64,000 nucleotides of DNA from Reticulascus tulasneorum. Taxonomy: Eukaryota; Ascomycota; Sordariomycetes; Glomerellales; Reticulascaceae. The notes below the pieces were generated by a model that was given only the letters and a program-made list of their open reading frames with translations, searched no databases and was not told the DNA's origin. Made by a program: the position numbers and the translations under genes. The DNA lies in the NCBI GenBank assembly GCA_001557505.1, contig LSAX01000013.1, forward strand, positions 62,001-126,000, in the 5' to 3' direction. Shown here one piece after another: positions 33,446 to 43,819 of the stretch; the first letter of the stretch is position 1, and every line of letters begins with the position of its first letter.

Positions 33446-36040
33446 ATGTCAGAATTAAAACCTAGTCCTGCCATGGACTACAGGCGCCACGGCTTCCCGG
33501 CTCCTCGCCGAGTTGTGACTGCCCCTACCACATTCCATTCATCCCATCAAGAGGCGTCATCGCAATCGGGAGGCTTGGTTGAAACATTATACAATCACCC
33601 CAACATCAAGATCATATCATTTACTGCTTCTGCCGGAGTAGTATCACGCAGCAGCCCGGGTCGAGATGCTGTCCCCACCATCGAGGAAGAGCCTGGATCC
33701 CTATCCTGGTCATCGCAGCTGGAGAGGACAATTGCAGTTGGTAAGTCCCGTATTTGTTTTCCCACGAAATAGTTTCACGCTGACGCCATTGGTACAGGAG
33801 CATTCCGAATATACCGTGCCCCAGGCTCAGTTGCATTCCTAAGTTGTGGCTCAGCACTGCAACCAATACTACCCAAGAGTCAAGCCTGGTGTATCGACGA
33901 AGCGTCGAGCAAGTTTGTTCTGCAGATTCGTCGGCCACAATACTGGAGGATAGAGATTCCTGTTACAGAGGCCGACGATCAGCAACGGGCGCACGCCTTG
34001 AGGGGGGTCTTGGACCAGATCCTGCAGTTCGAGAAGACGGAATGTCCATTTACGCGAACGTTTACGGTTCAGCTGCCAGAACGGCCTCAGACGCCTGTGA
34101 AGAAACGGCCGTGGACCCCATTAAGGCGTTCGTTTGTAGCTGCCCCAACCCCTCCTGAGGAATCATCTCCGACCCCCAAGTCTTCTGCGATCGAGCGCGA
34201 ACTATTATCTTCGTCCCCAGATAAGACAGAAGAGACGGAGGAGCTGATGACGAGTAAGGCTCCGGAGGAACAGCAAAAGCAGCCTCAGGAAGATGATGAG
34301 GAACCTTCTTCGACAGTCAATTCTCACGAGGATCATTTGACCGAGACAGTGAATGATAGCCAAGGACAGGAAGTGGATGCTCAAGTCCCAATTGTGGAAG
34401 GACCGATACCGAATGAAGCCGGAGGGAAACGCGACGAGATTCCCTTGACAGTCTCGAGCATAGTCAAAGCTCTCGATGCGGAATATCTGGCAGATGTCAA
34501 AACACCTGCAGCGCCTGTAATCGTCCCATTCGTGGAAGACGCTTCGCACGATACTTCTCCTACAATAGCGCCATCCGTGGAAGATGCTAGCCAACAAGCA
34601 GCTCCTCCAGTAGCCCCATTCTTGGAAGACGCCAAAGATCACGCATCTCTTAGACCGGCCCCAATTGTGGAAGACGCCAGTCACCAAGCAGCTCCTATAA
34701 TAGCCCCTTTCGTAAAGGACTTGGTATCACAACTGCCCTTGTCGGAGGTAATCGAGATGAGTGAACCTGCCACAGAAGAAATTCAGAAAAGCCCGGAAGA
34801 GAAAGAAGTTGGGATCGTCGAAGCTCTGAGCCTGGATGTGGAAGAGAAAATACCCCAGGATTCGCTCTTTGAGCACAAGTACGAAGTTGCGATGGCACTG
34901 CCAACCGCTTCCCAGACCGGCTTCGCTGAAGAACCTAGTGAGGAGGCAGTCGATCATCAAGATGACATGGGTATCATTGATGCGACGGAACCACTGGAGG
35001 CAGAGGGCCAATCCACGCCATATGACGTACACGAGGGCAGTGGGATCGTGGGTGCGAGGCGCCGGAAGTTGCGAAGCTTTAGGGCAGGTCGATCTATCAC
35101 GGCTCCTCCGCAGTTGACCTTGGTTACATCACCACCATCGAAGCCATCTTCAAAACGATCTCCACCGCTATCCCCTCAAGAGACAGAGGATACGAAGGGC
35201 TCCACCTCTCCATCTGGATCTTCTGATTCATTCCACAGTGTGCAGTCCTGGCACTCACCAATCACCCCCTCACCACCATCCCCGCCAGCATCTCACACAA
35301 CCTCTCCTTCATCCACTTTCCCATACCCCCACGACAATATTGTCATACCGAAACGGTCCTCGCATCACCGCGATGTCTCTGATTTAACGGTAACCCCGGA
35401 TACTAAGAGGACTTGGGATGTTGTGTCTTCTAGCACAGATGAGAGTTCCGAAGAGAGCGCTGCTACGGCGCCTGATACTCTCCTTGAGGCTGCTGAACAG
35501 CCAGATAAGGCTGTGCTCTCGGATGATGAGGCTACTTCGACAGCTGTTACCAGGCGTCGCCCGTACGGTCGGCATCGAGCTACGACGAGCAGCATTTCAG
35601 TTGGACGAAGAGCTTTATCACCTCTGCCACCTGCAGCAAATTTGTTCTCGCCCACAGGACCTTCATCCAGAAAGCGTCAGTATCCTAGCCCCATGGAGGC
35701 AGTTCGCCGACTTCCCATGGCCATAATAACCAAGACTTGCGAGGTGTTACTTGGACCTCCAAGCCATCTCATCAGCTTGATGCTCAAAGTGGCAGCACGG
35801 ATTGCAGCAGGCGAGTGGCGCGGCATTGTTCTGGGCTTTGGCGAAGGTGGCGAGAAGATTCCTGTGCAGTGGGATTACTCTGATGGGGAATTCAGTAGCT
35901 GGGGCGACGACGACGACTATTACATGGGCAACGCCGCTGAAAGCGTACGCTCGAACAGCGTGGCCGACACCAAGTGGGAGAACGACGACGAAGCAGCCGA
36001 GGGATCGGATCATACTTCCCACAGCTGGGGCGTTGACTGA
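33446..36040 (+). CDS. inp1: Inp1-type inheritance of peroxisomes protein
   Basis: Peripheral peroxisomal protein that in yeast tethers peroxisomes to the cell cortex so that some are retained in the mother cell. Exons 33446-33740 and 33798-36040 give 845 residues. The conserved N-terminal Inp1 domain runs from ETLYNHPNIKIISF through GAFRIYRAPGSVAFLSCGSA, KSQAWCIDEASSKFVLQIRR and PQYWRIEIPV to FTVQLPERPQTPVKKRPWTP (about 45-215). The middle is acidic, Pro/Ser-rich and disordered, and contains a short tandem repeat around VEDAS. A second conserved block near the C-terminus (MAIITKTCEVLLGPPSHLIS, then WDYSDGEFSSWGDDDDYY) ends the protein. Start choice: the first ATG at 33446; an in-frame ATG at 33473 is possible. 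The family call rests on the N-terminal block and is fairly sure. Confidence 0.82.
34508..34722 (+). repeat. Imperfect tandem repeat inside inp1 (about 15-17 residue units)
   Basis: Four to five diverged units of the type xAPxxxPxVEDASxxxx occur in a row: VEDASHDTS, VEDASQQAA, LEDAKDHAS, VEDASHQAA and a degenerate VKDLVSQ. The DNA shows the same periodicity (repeated GTGGAAGACGC and CAAGCAGCTCCT). It lies in the disordered middle of the protein. Confidence 0.8.
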
Positions 36041-37857
36041 TGAATTTGCTGAGTGCAAATGAGGGGGGATGTAACAACATTGTACTGTATTATCGCATTT
36101 TGCATCTACACCTGGGGGATCTGGCGTTTGAGCTACAGTATGTAGCGGATGTTGGATAATGGTACTTCCATGTTCGCCAAGGTTAGGGTCTAACGCGTTT
36201 ATGTTCTTTACAGGCAAACTTTTGCCGATGATTTCACTGCTGTACTATCATCAACTGGATATGGTGGGAGGGGATATTCACTTCTTTGGGCCGGGATGAA
36301 GGCAACTGGCAATGTTGAGATAGGCAGGACTCCGCTCTAGTTGAGCAATGAGACTGAGACGTTGAACACTACGCGTATGTTGGAGCATGCGACTATTCCC
36401 GAGTTCGCCGCGTATTTTGACTTGGTGATACAATATGCTACAAATTTGGCGGCGAGGACGAAATAGTCTACGTGAGCTGCCGGGGAGGTGATCCTCTTAC
36501 AAGTGGTCTGGTAATGCGAAAATGGGATGGACACGTAACGTGCGTCGCTGAACCCGGCCGGGAATCCCCGAACACATCCGGCATTCGACATTGAGTGTAC
36601 GGGATGACGAACGTCACTGGCCGACTTGGTAGCCCCCTTGTGCTGTTCATTATGCGGGGGTAAGAACTGCATGCGCAGATGCGGTAGCATAATTACGGAG
36701 TTCATACGGTTGCGTAAAATTACGCGTTGAGGCTGAAGTTGGTTATATGCAGCGAGACCAGGAAGCCAGACACAGCATACGTGATGCCTCGCCAGCCACC
36801 AGCAACGAAACATCGGGCTCATCGGCGCATCGGCTTACCCGCAGGCATGGAGCCATTCCAAACATCGCAGCCTGGTGGGTTTTCTAGCTGGGCGTTATCA
36901 CGGGTTGCAGATTCGCGACATAAAGCCTAATCCGGTAATCGAGCAGGACGCCGCCGGTTGTCGACGGGCAACAAGCCACCGCCCGCAGCGACCGAGGGCT
37001 GGATCGGGAGTTATAGGACGAAAAAGGGGGAACTCTACGCAAATTGGTACGTCCTGCTGCTACACTACACTGACGGTCGCGCTCCTCCACGTGTCTCGAC
37101 ATTGGGGTTTCAAAGGCGGCATCCCGTCATGGGTACCGATCCCAGGGCGACTTACAGATACGTGAATGCGAGATGGCACTTGTAGCTACGTAGTGGGGCA
37201 ACCTTAAATTGATGGGCCAAGGCACATTGAGCGCAGGGCTGAGTGCGCGCTTTTGCTTCATTGGCTGCGCGTGGCATGCGGGAGAAGTCGGATTCTGGGA
37301 GATGGCTGCGTTTTTGCCCCGTCTGGTGGAGAGTGGCCTCTCCTGATAGGCGACCTCATTTCATACCGATCAAGACAGATAGACATTGGCACATAGGCAA
37401 ACGGCGGGACATATTCTGGAGTAGTGTGCATAACCCGCATTGAACGTGGTGGTCTGGGATCCCGCTAGCCGTTTGGTGGATGTGCGTTGTGGCGTTTCTC
37501 GTATGTCGGGTGGTGCATGTCGTATTTGCGCTGCGCAACGCGATTGGTTCGTTGCAGAGGCAGATTCGACGTGAATCAAAGACGGGTACGTACCGATACC
37601 AAGAACCAGGAGTTGTAAAATGGGAATCATAAACAGCGTCAGTTTATATATAAACAAGATGGGTTCTCCTTTGCCAGATTGTGGATTATTTGTAGAGCTA
37701 AAACCCGAAGTCTGTTCATCAGTTGTTCATCATACAAATTACTCCGAAGGCCCTCGATCCCAACCTTGACCATACCCAAGATCCTGGAACGAGAAACGCA
37801 GACTTACTGATACTCTCCCACTGCGTCTGATTGAACCCACTTGGACCATTTCGCATC
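36041..37857. other. Spacer between inp1 and the RTA1-like gene
   Basis: 1.8 kb with no supported gene. It contains only short frames, for example a 161-codon minus-strand frame at 36337-36822 with no recognisable domain. Short palindromic motifs such as GCGTAA-AA-TTACGC near 36712-36725 are present. Confidence 0.5.
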
Positions 37858-39076
37858 ATGGAGGACGGAAAGTATGGTATGTACACCTCTAAAAAGCACT
37901 TCTGCGAGGCACGATGGACTGACATCGAAGTAGTTGACGGGAGCTACTTCTTCTATGCTCCAAACAAAGGAGCGCCGGTATTCTTCGCTGTAGCGTTCGC
38001 AGCATCGGGCTTGGTGCATCTCTGGCAGTGCATGTGAGTCGCTTCCACCCGCAATATGTTGAAGCACCCAGCCTAACCATTTGGTGACCCAGCCATTATA
38101 AGTGCTTCAAAGTGACGGCACTGTTTCCGTTCTGCTGCCTGCTCTTCACTGCCGGATTTGCGGTGAGAGAGTTTGGCGCGTTCCATTATGACAATCTTCC
38201 CGTCTTCATCGCGAGCATATGCTTGATCTATGCCGCTCCGTAAGTACAACCTACGACACCATGCGACACCATGCGATGCCTAGCACTTGCTAACAGTGTT
38301 CGTTGCCCAGGCCGCTGCTCGAACTCGCAAACTACCATATTCTCGGCCGCATTCTGTACTACGTACCGTATCTCTCGCCCCTCCATCCCGGACGTGTGCT
38401 TACAACGTTCGGGTTCGTCTCCGCCATTATCGAATCCCTCAACGGCTGGGGTGCTTCGTACAGTGCCAACCAGTCGCTGTCGGACTCGGAGATGAATACC
38501 GGCCACGCCCTGATGAAGGCTGCGCTGCTGATGCAGCTCGTGGTGGCGGCCTGCTTCATCGCGCTCAGCGTCATTTTCCATCGCCGTTGTTACAAGGCCG
38601 GCATCCGCAACCAAAGGGTCGATAAGCCACTTTGGACGCTGTACGCCAGTATCGCCATCATCCTGGTCCGAACCATCTACCGAACCGTCGAGTATTTCGG
38701 CATCGCCACGTTAAAGTTCGGTCCCGGCTTCGATCCCATGACAATCAGCCCGATTGTCCGATACGAGTGGTTCTTCATGGTCTTCGAGGGGACCCTCATG
38801 CTCGTCAACAACGTCATGTTCAACATCCTCCATCCGCGGAGATACCTGCCTGAAAACTACAAGATATATCTTGCCCAGGACGGTGTCACCGAGGTTGAGG
38901 GGCCGGGCTGGAAGGATCCTCGTCCGTTTGTTTTAACGATCCTCGACCCATTCAATCTCTTCGGAAGAATCAAAGGAACGGACAGAGTGAAGGAAAGGTA
39001 CTGGGAGCACGACGGCATTGAAGCCGTCAATAGCAGTGGACAGCAGAGTGTCAAGAAGGGCCCAGAGGCGGTCTAG
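37858..39076 (+). CDS. RTA1-like seven-helix membrane protein
   Basis: Member of the fungal RTA1 family (lipid-translocating exporter-like or 7-transmembrane proteins; yeast Rta1, Rsb1 and Pug1 are relatives), linked to resistance to amphipathic compounds and lipid asymmetry. Exons 37858-38033, 38093-38239 and 38311-39076 give 362 residues. Family landmarks are FFYAPNKGAPVFFAVAFAAS at helix 1, YKCFKVTALFPFCC at helix 2, LLELANYHILGRILYYVPY near helix 3, ESLNGWGASY, then IAIILVRTIYRTVEYF and YEWFFMVFEGTLMLVNNVMF in the last helices and a HPRRYLP motif after them. Start: the ATG at 37858; an in-frame TTG upstream is not needed. The substrate cannot be told from sequence. Confidence 0.9.
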
Positions 39077-41312
39077 GATGTTAGCCAGCGTCGAGGTCAC
39101 AGGAGGCAATATGGTTATGGGGTACAGATGCTGAGGGCTGGTCCGTTTTGGGTTGAACATTGGCCATGGTTGATAGATGTGTCGCGCGAAAGGGCTGGAC
39201 GTTCGATTGTGTTTTGTGCTTGTATATTAGGCTATACCCCCGGATGAGTCTTGCAACATTCGCATCTTTGCTTTGTTTTTAGATATGGGAGTTACCATCG
39301 AAAGGTTACCATCGAAGCACCACCCCCTTGTACCGACCACCAGTGTCATGGTGTTCAAATTAAGAGAGTGAGTGAGTAAGGAGCTAAATTAGATTCTCTA
39401 AATCATCACCAGAGCGATATGTTTGAACCCCCAAAGAGGCAATGCCAGGCTAGTAGATTAGGTGAGAAAACCTGGGTGACGTTGCTGACAGACAGGTCCG
39501 GATTTAGAAGCAGTAATTGGTCGCGTGTGCGGCTCCATGAGGCCTACTGCTTAGCTGATGGCAAGACAGGCGAACGGTCACCGTGAAGAGTTGTACGAGA
39601 GCAACAACCCATTCCGACAGATTGAATGGGAAGAAAGGGTGTGTGTTTCGAGGGAAGAGAGGACAAGAGCAAGGAGGCCCTCCGCGCTTGGGGCGCCTAT
39701 TCGGGTGATTGACTGCGGACGGACGCGCTTAACATGGGGATTTGGAGGCTCAGACCCCGAAAAAAAGGACTTATGCCCCAGGTTCCAGGCAACGGGGGGG
39801 GTAGGGAGCATGGTAATGGCATGATGACGAGAGTGCTTGGTCACGAGATGGTCCGGCGGGAAGGAACCCGTTGAATTGGGTTTGGGCGGCGGGGAGAAAA
39901 TTAGATGGGTTACGGAGGAGTCCGAGTTTTGTTTGGCTTTGTCGGCGGGGATTGACGGACGGGGCTTGAGTTTTTGATGCCAAGGGAACTTTACCAAGTG
40001 GTAATGTAAGCCACCATTGGGATAAAAATAGCACATATCCCGTTCAAGCCACACTGAAGGTCCCCTCTGAAGGCTTGACATTTTTCAACGGAGAGTACCT
40101 AGGTCGGGAAGTCGGGACTTAGGTCGGGGCCATAACGATGATGAGCCTTCCAAAGGTCTTCCACCACGCCTCTTCTTCTCTCTCGTCCCACAAGTTCCGC
40201 AGTTCTTCTACTGGTGTCACGGAAGGGTTATTTCCAACTTGGGAATTTCCAACGAATAGAGTGCTTACGAAGTATTTGGGGACGGGGTTAGCATTGGGAT
40301 TGGGATTTGGGGGCCCTCCAGGATTCCCCGAGCCTCCATTCGAAAGCGAAAAGTGGAAATCGTTCTACGCGTAAACATCATGGATTCTAGAATAGCCACA
40401 GAGGATTTTTGTCCTCGCCAAACAAAGTGGACTTTTGGTGGTTTGAATTGCCAACCTAGCGAAATGAAGCAAAACCCCCTCTTGCTATGAATTGGCTCAC
40501 TCCAGGGGCCGTGGTGCTGATGCGTTTCAGATGTGATTAGCATCTTGGCCATCTAGGGGATTTATTCAGTGACTGGAAGATATCGTGATGGACCATATGG
40601 CGCCGAGGTGACCAAGTGACTGACAGCTCTCCTCAGCTCCCTAAGGTAGCATGCTAGAGCACACTGTGTTGCTGGTGGGAGGGGACCTCTACCATAACCT
40701 AGCTATTGAGTTTAGTGAGTCACTGTGTCACCCCACAGAGCGGCTATTAGATAGATCGTGTTTGGCATTGGCATTGATGCCAACTTGCTGGATTCAGCAC
40801 ATTGAACGAAATGGGAGATTGACTACTGGGGCTTTTACTAAGAGGTATTCTACAAGCCTTATTTTTAGGGGCAAATGGGGCTTATCACCACTACCTCCTG
40901 ACTGATATTGCTCTCTCCCCTCGTTCAGCTCTGCCCATTCAGTGCGAACGAAGCGTAAATTAGACTGGATTCCTGCCAGGATTGCAACTCGGCGGCTCAC
41001 AGAGATCCGTCGTAAGTGATGTCCCGCAGGCCCATTGATTGTAATTATCTGCCACTAGGGCCTCGAGACGGGGGGGCATGGTGTGTGGTGCAGCGGTCGG
41101 GTGCCAGGGTCACGGGGGGGTTTTAGGGGGGTGGTAATCCGTACTAGGTCGAGTCGTGGGCAGCGGGTTTGGTGGCCTGTCCCCTGTCGCAAAACACCAT
41201 GGCGTGCAGGCAGCCTGTGCTGTGAACTTATCGCCAATCCGTGCGGCGCCAGCTGCGAGGAGGCGCGTCCAGAGAAGAAGGGAGAGGCAGATCAGGGATT
41301 GCGCACGCTACT

Positions 41313-41326
41313 GCGTAGTACTACGC
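41313..41326 (+). repeat. Perfect 14-base palindrome
   Basis: GCGTAGTACTACGC is identical to its reverse complement. Related TACGTAGTA-like words recur nearby (41362-41374) and at about 46011. It could be a binding site or a chance palindrome. Confidence 0.6.
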
Positions 41327-42000
41327 TATGGGAGCAATTGCTAGTGTCTGCGTGGTACTTCGTAGTAGAGTAGGAGAGCAATAATAAGGCATGCAGAACT
41401 AACAACGCGAAATACATACGCGGGTTCGGAGTGTTCTGGGGTTGTTGAATTGAGGGGAATTCTTACTTTTCGTACACCCTCTGTCCCTGCTCGCCTCCCG
41501 TATCATGATTGCCTGGCTACTAGGTAAGCTATGGTGCACAGTAGGCAAGCAAGTAATTACCTTCTGTATTATGTGCACACGGCGATCAAGTACCTACGTG
41601 ATAGGTAGCCCGCCTTGCACACGGGGTAAGGATACCTGTCTGGGTACCTAACTACCTAAGGTAGGCAGTACTGATTAACCTAAAAGGCACCGCCACCAGG
41701 GATTGTCATCCTCACTTGGCCCAAGCCATCCTTTACACAGCACTTCCCCATCTTAGACCAAATGTATCCAAGCGTGGCCAAGTTGCCCTCGCCTTCCCTT
41801 GCCATCACGCACCCACGCCTCCAGACCACCTTCTTAGCTTTTTCTCATTTCAACAACGAGGCGAAGTCGTCGTCCACACCTCATCACAAAACCCCTCCAA
41901 GCCAGCAGCCCTTACTAGGTAGTAGCTAGGCCATAACAAAGACCCGGCTTTCCGATACTGCTCGGGCTCTCAGCTGACTGTCCGACACCACCCCCGACCG

Positions 42001-42045
42001 ATTGACTGATTGACTGATTGACTGACTGATTGATTGATTGACCGA
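42001..42045 (+). repeat. TGAT/TGAC tetranucleotide microsatellite
   Basis: About eleven consecutive four-base units alternating TGAT, TGAC and TGACTGAC in the presumed promoter or leader of the downstream gene. Confidence 0.85.
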
Positions 42046-42658
42046 CTGGGTGCTTGGTCGTGCATCTCATGGATTTGGGACTCGAACGAACCAACCAGAT
42101 GGGAATGAGCTGAAGGAGAGCAAGACGAGACGAGACAAGACCCGGCTCATCATTCGCGATTGCTGGAACCGCCTATCATCCACCCCTCCCCTCACATCTC
42201 ACCACAGACCACGCAAATAAATCCGCCCTTCAGACATACATACCCACCACCCCCCAAACCCAAAACCAAACCAAGACTTCCTTGGTCCTAGACGGTCCCC
42301 CATACCAAGAACGCTGCTCTCCACGCTTGTCTTCTTGCTCGCTTGTAAGGCGGTGTTATCCTCGCTTCTTCTAACCTTCCGACACCCACGCCGCTTTCTG
42401 TCATTCCTATCTAGGGCACAGCAGCACATCCATCCGCAGCATACATCCTTTTGGCCGCACGCATTGCACGCTACCAGCACCATCGGAGGAACCGTCTCCC
42501 ACAGCCTTGGCTCTGATCCCGGTTTAGAAGATCCAAGTAATTACGGAGGGATATCCTTCGCCTTTAATATATCTCCCTGCCACGGCGCCGCTCTCCGTGT
42601 TGTTGGCCCATTCCTTTAGGGCTTCTGCCAACGGATATACACACAACTCACTGCCAAC

Positions 42659-43819
42659 ATGGGCACACGCTGGTGGACGGAACCATTACCACAACCTCAT
42701 CGACTGCACACCAACATGCCTCCGACTGCAGCCAACCGACCCCAAATCTACGTCCACTTCGAGTTTGGTGTCTCCTTCTCCCCTCGAAACCCGCCCAACA
42801 GCCATGCCGTGACATACATGTCCCGCAACATACGGGAGCGCAGTCACAGTCACCACCACTTCCCTCGTCAAGTGCCTCCGGCCTCAACCAACTTCCTAAG
42901 GGCACCCAACCACGCGCGATCAGTACCAAGAGATCGCCAACTGCCCCAGGCCCAACCCCGGGCCCAACCGCAACTCCAGGCGCACTCGCAACAGCATCCG
43001 CACGCCCAACCGCCTTGGGAAACCCAAAGACATCGGGAAGCCCAAGGCTATCGGGAACCCCAACGGCAACTTGGACCGCCGCAGGAAGAGAGAAGATCCT
43101 CGCGACAGGAGAGCCGGTCGTCTGGGTCGTCTCATGAACGAGGGAGCTCGGCACCACCTCCCTGGAATGACAGTCCCTGGGATGCCGAGCCTGAACCCAT
43201 CGGCAGCTCAGCGCTTCCTAGGCAACGTCAGCGGCCACCACCGCAGCTCTGGAAGGCATTGCCGGAGGTGCCAGCCAACTTTCGCCTCGGGGAGGATGAA
43301 ATGCCGTGGGCTGCATGGTCGTGGCCAGGAGAATATGTGGGCGACGGCCATGACGAGGAATCGTTCTCGCCCTTCGCCAACCGACCTACCATGCTACCCA
43401 GCTCGGCACTGCCTCGCTCTAGTTACAATGGAGAAGACGATCCAGGGCGAGTGCAAGAGCTGGAGGCACTCTCTGCAGCCATGATGACTGTGGACAACGG
43501 CTTCGAAGGCCAGTGGTGGAACCAAGGCGACCGAGTATTTTACACCACCACCGCCCCGGCAGGAGATTTATTTGCATCATCGACATCAGCGCCAGCATCT
43601 GCTGCGCCAGTCGGGAACCCGCGAGATTCAGTAGGCAGCATGGAATCAGTGGGCTGGGCGGTCGCGAGAGACGAGCCCTACTCGTATCCATTTGCTCAGA
43701 CGAGTTTACCGAGCGCCGGTACACAGAATATGATTGTATCGCCAATGACGGAGTATGAAAGCCCGCGACTGACGCGGTCGATGACTACGAGATCGGAAGA
43801 GCTCTTCCTTCCTTTGTGA
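42659..43819 (+). CDS. Disordered Pro/Gln/Arg-rich protein of unknown function
   Basis: A single uninterrupted frame of 386 codons that I do not recognise. Residues 60-155 are very rich in Pro, Gln, His and Arg (for example QAQPRAQPQLQAHSQQHPHA), followed by an Arg/Ser/Glu region. The second half is more ordered in composition, with repeated Trp-containing acidic motifs (PPPWNDSPWDAEPEPIG, EMPWAAWSWPGEYVGDG, GFEGQWWNQGDRVFYTT) and a C-terminus with Ser/Thr-Arg phosphorylation-like sites. There is no signal peptide or membrane segment. An in-frame ATG at 42716 is an alternative start. Frame length, GC-rich third positions and the Trp motifs suggest a real gene, perhaps lineage-specific. Confidence 0.6.
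   Translation: MGTRWWTEPLPQPHRLHTNMPPTAANRPQIYVHFEFGVSFSPRNPPNSHAVTYMSRNIRERSHSHHHFPRQVPPASTNFLRAPNHARSVPRDRQLPQAQPRAQPQLQAHSQQHPHAQPPWETQRHREAQGYREPQRQLGPPQEERRSSRQESRSSGSSHERGSSAPPPWNDSPWDAEPEPIGSSALPRQRQRPPPQLWKALPEVPANFRLGEDEMPWAAWSWPGEYVGDGHDEESFSPFANRPTMLPSSALPRSSYNGEDDPGRVQELEALSAAMMTVDNGFEGQWWNQGDRVFYTTTAPAGDLFASSTSAPASAAPVGNPRDSVGSMESVGWAVARDEPYSYPFAQTSLPSAGTQNMIVSPMTEYESPRLTRSMTTRSEELFLPL

Larger units (their letters stand above)
39077..42658. other. Long spacer with motif clusters
   Basis: 3.6 kb without a supported gene. A 78-codon plus-strand frame (40138-40374) and a 167-codon minus-strand frame (39578-40081) are open but unrecognised and lack splice or context support. Notable are a perfect palindrome at 41313-41326, a dense cluster of TACCTA/TAGGTA motifs at 41515-41670, a TGAT/TGAC tetranucleotide run at 42001-42045, and a C/A/T-rich leader-like stretch up to the next ATG. 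Confidence 0.5.

Noticed and set aside
36337..36822. 161-codon minus-strand frame MSPMFRCWWLARHH
   Set aside because: No domain and no conserved pattern; downstream of inp1 in spacer DNA.
39578..40081. 167-codon minus-strand frame starting MSSLQRGPSVW
   Set aside because: No family resemblance and low-complexity composition; overlapping frames are open on the other strand as well, as happens by chance in GC-rich spacer DNA.
40138..40374. 78-codon plus-strand frame MMSLPKVFHHASSS
   Set aside because: Short, no domain, and no supporting neighbours; it could be transcribed but nothing in the sequence shows it.
42060..42110. GTTCGTTCGAGTCC-like word on the minus strand, resembling a tRNA T-arm
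   Set aside because: No matching D-arm, anticodon arm or acceptor stem could be folded around it.
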